Source of the DNA: an uncultured Angelakisella sp.
Lineage (GTDB): Bacteria; Bacillota; Clostridia; Oscillospirales; Ruminococcaceae
Direction: 5' to 3'
DNA: 6,451 bases
Assembly: GCA_904420255.1 (NCBI GenBank)
Contig: CAJFUT010000071.1
Span: 1-6,451, forward strand
The position numbers and the translations under genes were made by a program. The notes below the pieces were generated by a model. That model was not told the origin of the DNA. It did no database searches and worked only from the letters and a program-made list of their open reading frames with translations. How positions within the stretch are numbered: the first letter of the stretch is position 1; each line of letters starts with the position of its first letter. Shown piece by piece: positions 1 through 4,919 of the stretch.

Positions 1-456
1 GCCCTGCTGATCCCCCTGGCGGACCAGAAGAACCAGGGAAACCTGCGGGCGGAAACCACCCTGGCCGTCCTCTACGCCGCCGGGGCGGACCAAAGCCCCG
101 CCCTCCGGAACCGCTACCAGGGCCCCGAGGGAGAGGAGCGGCTCAGCCGGGTCCGGCTCTGGGGCGGCCCCGCCGGGGCCTTCTTCCCCGATGCCACGTT
201 CCGCCTCCAGTTCTTCTCCTCCTTCCCCCATGTGGAGCCCCAGCGGCTGGAGCAGCTGGCCGGGAACGCCGTCTACAGCGCCTCCCACCGGAGCCCCAGC
301 ACCTGCAACCTTTTCTGGGCCAAGTGCCTGCCCCCCCTGCTGGAGCGGGGCGGCCCCGGGGCCGGGAAGGGCGGCAGCGCCGCCCAGGACATCGCCGGCG
401 GCATCACCAAGTTCAAACGGGGGCTGGCCAGCATCCTGGACACCCTGGGCAAATAA
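1..456 (+). CDS. 3' end of an unrecognised protein gene (partial)
   Basis: The first reading frame is open from the left edge to a TAA at 454-456, giving 151 residues of a C-terminus; the start lies outside the window. Nearly every third codon position is G or C, as in the sure genes here, so the frame is very probably coding. I do not recognise the family. Visible features are a hydrophilic opening (ADQKNQGNLRAETT), a Phe-rich stretch (FFPDATFRLQFFSSF, about residues 62-76), a Gly-rich loop near residues 115-125, and a basic amphipathic end (ITKFKRGLASILDTLGK). There is no clear membrane segment and no conserved catalytic motif. The internal GTG at 232 is not a credible start, because the same frame and codon usage continue upstream of it. 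It is followed within 13 bases by a strong terminator, so it is the last gene of its transcript. Confidence 0.75.
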   Translation, partial: ALLIPLADQKNQGNLRAETTLAVLYAAGADQSPALRNRYQGPEGEERLSRVRLWGGPAGAFFPDATFRLQFFSSFPHVEPQRLEQLAGNAVYSASHRSPSTCNLFWAKCLPPLLERGGPGAGKGGSAAQDIAGGITKFKRGLASILDTLGK

Positions 457-468
457 AAAACTTTCCCC

Positions 469-510
469 GCCGGGAAGCGTCGCCGCCAGGCGCCGCCTCC
501 CGGCTTTTTT
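469..510 (+). terminator. Intrinsic terminator of the first gene
   Basis: GCCGGGA (469-475) pairs with TCCCGGC (498-504), followed directly by six T (505-510). The loop can fold further through CGCC (481-484) and GGCG (489-492). It starts 13 bases after the stop codon, as expected for a rho-independent terminator. Confidence 0.85.
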
Positions 511-561
511 GCCGCGCGAAAACAGCCCGCGGGCCGTCCGGCCATGAAGTTTTGCACACTT

Positions 562-585
562 TTTTCCGGGCGCGGAAAATTTTTT
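562..585 (+). terminator. Possible second terminator or attenuator hairpin
   Basis: TTTTCCG (562-568) and CGGAAAA (573-579) form a perfect 7-bp stem around a GGCG loop, with a run of six T (580-585) straight after. It may be a backup to the terminator at 469-510. If transcription starts upstream of it, for example near the TTGCAC at 552-557, it could instead attenuate the small gene at 694. The A/U-rich stem makes it weaker than the first terminator. Confidence 0.5.
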
Positions 586-693
586 CCTTTATCATAAAAC
601 CATCGGGGCGGGAACGGTGTCTGATAGGTGCAGCCGGAAGATAACATCCCCCCGGCAGGATCAAACCATTCCGACGGAAGGGGTGTCAAAGGA

Positions 694-894
694 ATGTGCA
701 GAAATGACAGAAGGGCCGACTGGCTGGACGGGATGGCGATGGGGTACTTCGTCGTCATCGTCCTGGGTATCCTGTTTTTCCTCGGCAAGCTGGCGGTGCT
801 GGCGGTCTGGCACATCTGCCGGTGGCTGTGGGCCCGGGTCCGGCCCCACTTCAAAAGCCTCTGCCGGCGCTGGGCCGCCAGGCTCCGGGCATAG
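694..894 (+). CDS. Small single-span membrane protein, 66 residues, unknown function
   Basis: The product has a short polar N-terminus (MCRNDRRADWLDG), one long hydrophobic span (about residues 16-42, with FVVIVLGILFFLG at its core), then an Arg/Trp/Lys-rich tail with RWLWARVR and CRRWAARLRA. The positive tail predicts a cytoplasmic C-terminus and an outside N-terminus. I chose the ATG at 694 because GGAAGGGG (676-683) lies 10 bases upstream and the GC-rich third-position signal begins just after it. A GTG at 628 in the same frame would add 22 residues of poorer coding character and has no ribosome site. The stop lies 38 bases before the CAP lipoprotein start, with no terminator between, so the two are probably co-transcribed. 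No clear promoter was found; a TATCAT at 590-595 has no good -35. The function is unknown; a membrane partner or anchor for its neighbour is a guess. Confidence 0.65.
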   Translation: MCRNDRRADWLDGMAMGYFVVIVLGILFFLGKLAVLAVWHICRWLWARVRPHFKSLCRRWAARLRA

Positions 895-932
895 CCTTCC
901 CCTTGGCATCCCGTTTTGAGAAAGGAGTCCTA

Positions 933-2333
933 ATGATGAAAGAACAGCTGAAAAAATCCATAGCCTTGGTCCTGGGCCTCGCCATGGCCGCCTCCCTGGC
1001 CGCCTGCGCCGGGGCGCCCGTCCCCGCCGGGAGCGGCGCCGGGGAGGAAATCCCCTTTTCCCAGTCCTCCTCCCGGTCCGCCTCCTCCGGCGCTTCCTCC
1101 CAGAAGTCCCAGGCGGAGGCCGGCGGGGAAGCCAAGGAAGAATCGGAAAAGGAGCCCGCTCCCTCCTTCCAGGGCAGCTCCGCCTCCGGTGCCTCCCAGC
1201 CCGGCGGGAAGGCCCAGACCACCACCTCCACCCAAACCACCGCCTCCGCCCAGTCCGGCAGCCAGAAGACCTCCGGCGGCGCCTCCCAGTCCGTCCCCCA
1301 GCCCGGCTCCGGGAACGGTTCGGGAAGCGGCTCCGGCTCCAATTCCGGGGACCAGGGCCAAAAGGAGGAATCCGCCGGAGGCGGCGCCTCCCAGCCTTCT
1401 CAGCCGGAAGAAGACAAGACCCAGCAGGAGCAGCAGGGCTCCCAGAGCCAGGATTCCCAGGTCCAGGGCGCCCAGTCCCAGCAGAAGCCCTCCCTGGACA
1501 CCGAAGCCTACGCCCAGGAGGTGTTCCGGCTGGTGAACGTCCAGCGGGCCCAGAACGGCCTCACCTCCCTGGCCTGGTCGGAGGACATCGCCCAGGCGGC
1601 CCAGGTCCGGGCCAGGGAGCTGGTGGAGCTGTTCTCCCACACCCGCCCCGACGGCTCCAAATGCTTCACCGCCCTGGATGGCATCGGCTACCTGGCCGCG
1701 GGGGAGAATATCGCCAAGGGCTACCGGGACCCCGACGCGGTGATGGAGGGCTGGATGAATTCCCCCGGCCACCGGGCCAACATCCTGGGGGCGGGCTACC
1801 AGTCCATGGGTGTGGGATGCTATGAGGAAAACGGCACCCTCTACTGGGTGCAGCTCTTCGCCAGGACGACCCTGGACGGCTCCGGCAGCTCCCAGGAGGA
1901 TGGGGAGGGCAGCGGCGCCCCCGTCCAGCCCGAGGAACCCGAGGAGCAACCCGAGCCCGAGGAACAGCCTGAGCCTGAGGAACAGCCCGAGCCTGAGGAA
2001 CCCGAAGATCAGCCCGAGCCTGAGGAACAGCCCGAGGAACCTGCCGGCGGCGGCCGGGAGCCGGACCACTTTGACCTTGCCAACTACGCCCCCACCTCCC
2101 CCATGACCCGGGAGGAAGCCGCGGCCGCCGGCCACTGCCTCCTCTTTATCGACAGCGAAACCGGCAAGCCCTGCCGGTACCACTGCCACGAAACCACCAT
2201 CCTCTACGGCTTCGAGGAGGTGGAACAGCCCACCGGCAAGTATGTATACAACTGCTCCACCTGCTCCGAAAACCTGGGGCAGCCGGTGCGCTACTGCTAC
2301 GAGGACGGACAGGTTTACGTCTGGAACCCCTGA
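933..2333 (+). CDS. Secreted CAP/SCP-domain (YkwD-like) lipoprotein with Cys/His-rich C-terminal module
   Basis: The product is 466 residues. Residues 1-24 form a lipoprotein signal peptide with two Lys pairs, a hydrophobic core and lipobox SLAA before Cys25, so export and lipid anchoring are expected. Residues 26-190 are a low-complexity Ser/Gly/Gln/Glu stalk. Residues 192-311 are a CAP domain: EVFRLVNVQRAQNGL, FSHTRPDG (His236), GENIAKGY (Glu258), SPGHRANIL (His280), then GVGCYEENG and YWVQLFAR. His236, Glu258 and His280 match the family's metal/active-cavity positions. Residues 333-370 are a Pro-Glu spacer. The last 85 or so residues hold Cys402, 414, 418, 441, 444 and 455 with His401, 417 and 419. 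AAAGGAG (921-927) precedes two adjacent ATGs at 933 and 936; the second is spaced slightly better. Bacterial CAP proteins are linked to spores, envelopes and host contact, but the biochemical role is mostly unknown. A strong terminator follows. Confidence 0.92.
   Translation: MMKEQLKKSIALVLGLAMAASLAACAGAPVPAGSGAGEEIPFSQSSSRSASSGASSQKSQAEAGGEAKEESEKEPAPSFQGSSASGASQPGGKAQTTTSTQTTASAQSGSQKTSGGASQSVPQPGSGNGSGSGSGSNSGDQGQKEESAGGGASQPSQPEEDKTQQEQQGSQSQDSQVQGAQSQQKPSLDTEAYAQEVFRLVNVQRAQNGLTSLAWSEDIAQAAQVRARELVELFSHTRPDGSKCFTALDGIGYLAAGENIAKGYRDPDAVMEGWMNSPGHRANILGAGYQSMGVGCYEENGTLYWVQLFARTTLDGSGSSQEDGEGSGAPVQPEEPEEQPEPEEQPEPEEQPEPEEPEDQPEPEEQPEEPAGGGREPDHFDLANYAPTSPMTREEAAAAGHCLLFIDSETGKPCRYHCHETTILYGFEEVEQPTGKYVYNCSTCSENLGQPVRYCYEDGQVYVWNP
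1950..2030 (+). repeat. Four 18-bp units encoding Pro-Glu-Pro-Glu-Glu-Gln
   Basis: Units lie at 1950-1967, 1968-1985, 1986-2003 (the last codon encodes Pro instead of Gln) and 2013-2030, with a nine-base GAAGATCAG insert before the fourth. They differ mainly by CCC/CCT swaps. The acidic Pro-rich stretch continues on both sides (residues 333-370) and separates the CAP domain from the Cys-rich module. Slippage could change the copy number. Confidence 0.9.
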
Positions 2334-2363
2334 CCGGGCCCATCGGAGCCGAACATCTCCCGC

Positions 2364-2407
2364 AAGCGGCTGAGGGCCGTCCCGCCGGACGGCTTTCAGC
2401 CGCTTTT
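2364..2407 (+). terminator. Strong intrinsic terminator after the CAP lipoprotein
   Basis: AAGCGGCTGA (2364-2373) pairs with TCAGCCGCTT (2396-2405), and GCCGTCC (2376-2382) with GGACGGC (2387-2393). GG and TT between the two blocks form G-U wobbles, making a continuous 19-bp stem with a CGCC loop. The tail is TTTT (2404-2407), partly inside the stem, so the U-tract is short but the stem is exceptionally stable. Confidence 0.8.
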
Positions 2408-2452
2408 CCAGGCCGTTCCCCTGCTGGAAATTTTGTATGCAAAAAACAATTC

Positions 2453-2482
2453 TTGACAAAAACTCCGCCCCTGAAATATAAT
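2453..2482 (+). promoter_or_regulatory. Consensus sigma-A promoter for the YczE-like gene
   Basis: TTGACA (2453-2458) and TATAAT (2477-2482) are both perfect consensus hexamers, separated by 18 bp. An A/T-rich stretch (2428-2452) directly upstream could act as an UP element and holds TTTTG/CAAAA arms (2431-2435 and 2440-2444). The expected start site is near 2489, giving a leader of about 78 bases. It is the best promoter in the window. Confidence 0.92.
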
Positions 2483-2515
2483 CATATCTGTCGTGATTTG
2501 TCAGAATTTGCCACG

Positions 2516-2543
2516 GCCTGCCCCGGCGGGGGGGCGGGCGGGG
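2516..2543 (+). other. Leader element: GC hairpin overlapping a G-quadruplex motif
   Basis: GCCTGCCCC (2516-2524) can pair with GGGGCGGGC (2531-2539), a 9-bp stem with one U-G pair. The G-tracts at 2528-2534, 2536-2538 and 2540-2543 also meet the rule for a four-tetrad-strand quadruplex with one-base loops, if the run of seven G is split in two. The folds share bases, so they exclude each other. The element lies between the promoter and the ribosome site of the gene at 2567. Confidence 0.5.
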
Positions 2544-2566
2544 CCCCATCGAAAGGCAGGCGGAAT

Positions 2567-3223
2567 ATGAACTTTGGAGAGCGTCTGAACCATATCCCGG
2601 CGCGGTGCGCCATCCTCTGCGCCGGCTTTGCCGTCATGGCCTTCGGCATCGCCTTTTCCATCAAGGCGGGCCTGGGGACCTCCCCGGTTTCCAGCGTGCC
2701 CTATGTGGCCTCCGCCATCTCCGGGCTTTCGGTGGGGACCACCACCATCCTGGTCAACACCCTCTTCGTGGTGTTCCAAATCCTGCTGCTGCGCCGGCGG
2801 TACCAGTGGATCCAGCTTCTCCAGATCCCCGCCGCCGTCCTCCTGGGGGTGATGATCGACCTGGGGGGCGCCGTCATCGCCGGCATCCCCTGCCAGGGCT
2901 ACCTCCAGCGGTGGGCCCTCTGCGCCGTGGGGATTGTCCTGGTGGGGGCGGGGGTCGGCATCGAGGTGATGGCCAAGCTGGTGACCACCGCCGGGGAAGG
3001 GCTGGTCCTGGCCATCTGCCAGGTGGCCCCGGTAAAATTCGGCAATATGAAGATTATTTTTGACCTTTCCCTGGTCAGCCTCGCCATCGCCGCCTCCCTC
3101 CTCTGGTTCGGAAGGCTGGAGGGGGTGGGGGAGGGGACGGTGGCCGCCGCCCTCTGGGTGGGCCTGGTGGCAAAGCTGCTGGCCGCCCCCATGAGGCGGC
3201 TTGAGGAAACCTTCCTGAAATGA
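2567..3223 (+). CDS. YczE/YitT-like integral membrane protein (DUF6198-type)
   Basis: The product is 218 residues with five or six hydrophobic spans, at about 13-32, 57-75, 84-106, 114-136, 163-181 and 190-206. Family signs are AGLGTSP (34-40) after the first span, followed by SVPYVASAISGLSVGTTT; an RRRYQWIQLLQIP loop leading into GVMIDLGG (94-101); and KFGNMKIIFDLSLV (157-170). These match the YczE/YyaS group of predicted membrane proteins, whose molecular function is unproven; in Bacillus, YczE has been linked to lipopeptide production. The ATG at 2567 was chosen because it begins the family's conserved N-terminus and has AAAGG (2552-2556) 10 bases upstream. A longer frame from 2453 would start inside the promoter. 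It is transcribed alone from the promoter at 2453. No clear U-tract terminator follows; the nearest structure is a GCCGCC/GGCGGC hairpin at 3268-3286. Confidence 0.88.
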   Translation: MNFGERLNHIPARCAILCAGFAVMAFGIAFSIKAGLGTSPVSSVPYVASAISGLSVGTTTILVNTLFVVFQILLLRRRYQWIQLLQIPAAVLLGVMIDLGGAVIAGIPCQGYLQRWALCAVGIVLVGAGVGIEVMAKLVTTAGEGLVLAICQVAPVKFGNMKIIFDLSLVSLAIAASLLWFGRLEGVGEGTVAAALWVGLVAKLLAAPMRRLEETFLK

Positions 3224-3286
3224 ATCAAAACAGCGCCTCCGCCAGCGGGCTTCACCGCGGCGGGGGCGCCGCCTTTCCCCGGCGGC

Positions 3287-3315
3287 TTGACCTTTACACC
3301 TGCCTGTGGCATCAT
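3287..3315 (+). promoter_or_regulatory. Probable promoter of the alkyltransferase gene
   Basis: TTGACC (3287-3292, five of six) and CATCAT (3310-3315, four of six) are separated by 17 bp, with an expected start site near 3322. It stands right after the GCCGCC/GGCGGC hairpin (3268-3286). A second short inverted repeat, GGGGCC/GGCCCC (3327-3341), falls in the leader just before the ribosome site. No known Ada-type operator was seen. Confidence 0.55.
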
Positions 3316-3359
3316 AGAACCAGCAAGGGGCCCCAGGCCCCGGAAAGGGAGGAAAAAGG

Positions 3360-3866
3360 ATGCTTTACAAAACCCGCTTTCCCTCCCCGGTGGGGGAGCT
3401 GACCCTGGCCGGGGACGGGGAAGCCCTGGCCGGCCTCTGGATGGAGGGGCAGGCGTACTTCCCGGCGGAGCTGCTGGAGGGGGCCGCCCCCGGGGAGGGG
3501 CTGGAGGCCCTGGAGCGGGCCGGGGACTGGCTCCGGCGGTACTTTGCCGGGGAGCGCCCCCGCCCCGGCGAGCTGCCCCTCCGGCCCCAGGGGAGCCGGT
3601 TCCGGCAGCTGGTGTGGCAGGCCCTCTGCCGCATCCCCTACGGGGAGGTGACCACCTACGGCGCCATCGCCGCCCAAATCGCGGCGGAAACCGGGCGGCG
3701 GACCTCGGCCCGGGCGGTGGGGGGCGCCGTGGGCCATAACCCCATCTCCATCATCATCCCCTGCCACCGGGTGGTGGGGGCCGGGGGGAGCCTCACCGGC
3801 TACGCGGGAGGGCTGGAGCGGAAGGCCTTCCTCCTCCGGCTGGAGGGGGCCCTCCCCAAGGAATAA
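3360..3866 (+). CDS. ogt: Methylated-DNA--[protein]-cysteine S-methyltransferase (Ogt/MGMT)
   Basis: The product (168 residues) repairs O6-alkylguanine, and to a lesser degree O4-alkylthymine, by transferring the alkyl group irreversibly to its own active-site cysteine. The active-site motif IIPCHRVVG gives Cys135, with His136 and Arg137. Upstream are the DNA-binding parts: FRQLVWQALCRIPYGEVTTYG (about 81-101, with Tyr94 and Tyr100), the arginine-finger segment SARAVGGAVGHNP (Arg118 and Asn127), and downstream GGSLTGYAGGLERKAFLL (about 142-159). Residues 1-75 are the shorter, less conserved N-terminal domain opening with the typical SPVGELTLAG. The length is normal for Ogt, and no Ada regulatory domain is fused. 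AAAGGGAGG (3344-3352) sits 7 bases before the ATG, fixing the start. It faces the minus-strand operon ending at 3956 and shares a terminator with it. All key residues are present, so it should be active. Confidence 0.96.
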   Translation: MLYKTRFPSPVGELTLAGDGEALAGLWMEGQAYFPAELLEGAAPGEGLEALERAGDWLRRYFAGERPRPGELPLRPQGSRFRQLVWQALCRIPYGEVTTYGAIAAQIAAETGRRTSARAVGGAVGHNPISIIIPCHRVVGAGGSLTGYAGGLERKAFLLRLEGALPKE

Positions 3867-3881
3867 GGGAACCGGGCAGAA

Positions 3882-3924
3882 AAGCGCGGGGGCGTCCTTT
3901 CGGATCCCCCCGCGCTTCCTTTTT
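3882..3924. terminator. Bidirectional terminator between convergent genes
   Basis: AAGCGCGGGGG (3882-3892) pairs perfectly with CCCCCGCGCTT (3907-3917), and the loop can add TCC/GGA pairs (3895-3897 with 3902-3904). On the plus strand five T follow (3920-3924). On the minus strand AAAA (3880-3883) supplies a short U-tract. It lies between the ogt stop (3866) and the minus-strand stop (3956), so it can serve both. Confidence 0.88.
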
Positions 3925-3955
3925 CCCTTGCGGGCCCCGCCCCGGGCGGGGGAGG

Positions 3956-4591
3956 TTACGGCCCCTTCCGCACCGGCAGGCGGATGACGGTTTTCAGCTT
4001 TTCCGGCCGGGCCCGCCGGGGGTCGCTGAGGTAGATTTCGTGATGGCGGCGGGCTTCGCTGTAATCCAGGGAGTACCCCTGGGCCCGGGCGTATTCCTCC
4101 ATGGCCCGGATGGTTTCCCCCTCGCTGTCGTAGGGGCCCAGGTGCATACACTGGACGCAGAGCCCCTCCTCATAGGGGAACCGCTTCACCCGGGAGCAGT
4201 CCAGCTTCTTTTTCTCCCCCGCCTCCCGGACGGCCCGGTCAAAGGCCTCCCCGGTGACAAATTCCGGCAGCCGGATGAGGGCGGTCCACCGGAACCGCTC
4301 CTTGCGGGCCAGGTCCACCCCGCCGGGCCCCTCCATCTGCCACAGCCCCTCCAGGGGCGGCACCACATAGTCGAAATACCCCTCCGGCCGGGAGGCCCCC
4401 AGCTTGCTCATCTTGATGGTGTAGGCCACGGCGTAGAGGAGGCCGACGGCGGCCTTGTAGTCCCCGCCCTCCCGGTTGGGGTCCCCCCGGCCCTCCACCG
4501 CCAGGAACTCCATGGCGGGGATGGCCGCAATGCCCGGCGCCCTGGGGGGAAGATAATACTCCGGGTAGGCTTTCTTATAGTCAAAGGGCAT
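3956..4591 (-). CDS. GyrI-like small-molecule-binding domain protein
   Basis: The product is 211 residues from the ATG at 4591. It matches the stand-alone GyrI-like group (COG4832-type): MPFDYKKAYPEYY start, FLAVEGRGDPN (30-39), then KAAVGLLYAVAYTIK (46-60), PLEGLWQM (79-86), RWTALIRLPEFV (101-112), CMHLGPYDSEGETI (148-161) and HHEIYLSDPRRA (183-194). The fold binds hydrophobic or cationic compounds and forms the effector domain of regulators such as BmrR. Some stand-alone members have been reported to hydrolyse cyclopropane DNA-alkylating toxins; that role is not shown here. No DNA-binding domain is attached. An alternative ATG at 4597 overlaps the upstream stop, but AGGAGG (4600-4605) is only 2 bases from it and 8 bases from the ATG at 4591, so I prefer the latter. 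It is the last gene of the WYL-TfoX-GyrI operon and converges on ogt. Confidence 0.88.
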   Translation of the reverse strand: MPFDYKKAYPEYYLPPRAPGIAAIPAMEFLAVEGRGDPNREGGDYKAAVGLLYAVAYTIKMSKLGASRPEGYFDYVVPPLEGLWQMEGPGGVDLARKERFRWTALIRLPEFVTGEAFDRAVREAGEKKKLDCSRVKRFPYEEGLCVQCMHLGPYDSEGETIRAMEEYARAQGYSLDYSEARRHHEIYLSDPRRARPEKLKTVIRLPVRKGP

Positions 4592-4593
4592 GG

Positions 4594-4917
4594 TCATTTC
4601 CTCCTTTTCCCCGGCGGCGGGCTCCCCAGGGCCTCCCGGGTGATCCGGGCCAGGGCGGCCATGGTTTCCCGGCAGTCCGGGTCCTCCACCAGGATGTAGT
4701 CCCTGGCCCCCTCATAGGGCGGGGCCTTGGGCAGCTGGGGGAAGGCCGCCTCCCCCTGGGGGGTGGCCTTCACAAAAAGCTGGTCATCGCAGATGACGGC
4801 GAAGAAAACCCCGTCGCAGAAAAGGCCGTATTCCCCGAACATCTTCCTGGCCCGGATTTCCCCGGCCCCCTCCAGCTGCTCCAGGATGTAGTCCACAAAG
4901 CTCTTGTCCGACGCCAT
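4594..4917 (-). CDS. TfoX N-terminal-domain (TfoX/Sxy-like) protein
   Basis: The product is 107 residues from the ATG at 4917. It consists almost entirely of a TfoX N-terminal domain: SFVDYILEQLEGAGEIRARK (6-25), MFGEYGLFCDGVFFAVICDD (26-45), then QLFVKAT (46-52) and YILVEDP (74-80), with a basic end PPGKRRK. It lacks the C-terminal helical domain found in full TfoX/Sxy competence regulators of Gammaproteobacteria, so a role in competence should not be assumed; single-domain members are common in Firmicutes and uncharacterised. An ATG at 4923 overlaps the upstream stop, but AAAGGGGG (4925-4932) is 1 base from it and 7 bases from 4917, which favours 4917. The longer frame back to 5133 runs through the WYL gene in another frame and is not real. 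The 3' end, encoding GKRRK, also supplies the ribosome site of the next gene. Confidence 0.88.
   Translation of the reverse strand: MASDKSFVDYILEQLEGAGEIRARKMFGEYGLFCDGVFFAVICDDQLFVKATPQGEAAFPQLPKAPPYEGARDYILVEDPDCRETMAALARITREALGSPPPGKRRK
4600..4608 (-). promoter_or_regulatory. Ribosome site of the GyrI-like gene, inside the tfoX 3' end
   Basis: On the minus strand AAAAGGAGG (4608 to 4600) encodes the last residues of the TfoX-like protein and lies 2 bases before the ATG at 4597 but 8 bases before the ATG at 4591. The spacing decides for 4591. Since the upstream stop (4596-4594) falls between, translation is probably coupled. Confidence 0.7.
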
Positions 4918-4919
4918 GG

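Noticed and set aside
617..919. A 100-codon plus-strand frame overlapping the 66-residue membrane protein
   Set aside because: Ser/Trp/Gly-rich product in the frame next to one with a clear membrane span and better codon use; no ribosome site.
930..2549. A 539-residue minus-strand open frame, longer than any real gene here
   Set aside because: It is the mirror of the GC-rich CAP lipoprotein gene, with a Gly/Leu-rich product; it runs through the terminator at 2364-2407 and a consensus promoter at 2453-2482, and has no family likeness.
3268..3286. GCCGCC/GGCGGC hairpin as a terminator for the YczE-like gene
   Set aside because: Only TT follows and the stem is 6 bp; it may slow polymerase but is not a convincing intrinsic terminator.
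3220..3402. A 60-codon plus-strand frame whose ATG overlaps the YczE-like stop
   Set aside because: The ATGA overlap is tempting, but there is no well-spaced ribosome site, the frame contains the ogt promoter and ribosome site and runs into ogt, and the product looks random.
3774..3789. G-rich runs inside ogt (and near 3120) as quadruplex elements
   Set aside because: Inside a coding region of very high GC content, where such runs follow from Gly/Val/Glu codons; no regulatory position.
3312..4151. A 279-residue minus-strand open frame opposite ogt
   Set aside because: Opposite a certain alkyltransferase gene, crosses the bidirectional terminator, and its product is a Pro/Gly-rich composition artefact.
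4040..4699. A 219-residue plus-strand open frame opposite the GyrI-like and TfoX-like genes
   Set aside because: Antisense to two recognisable families; no ribosome site or domain.
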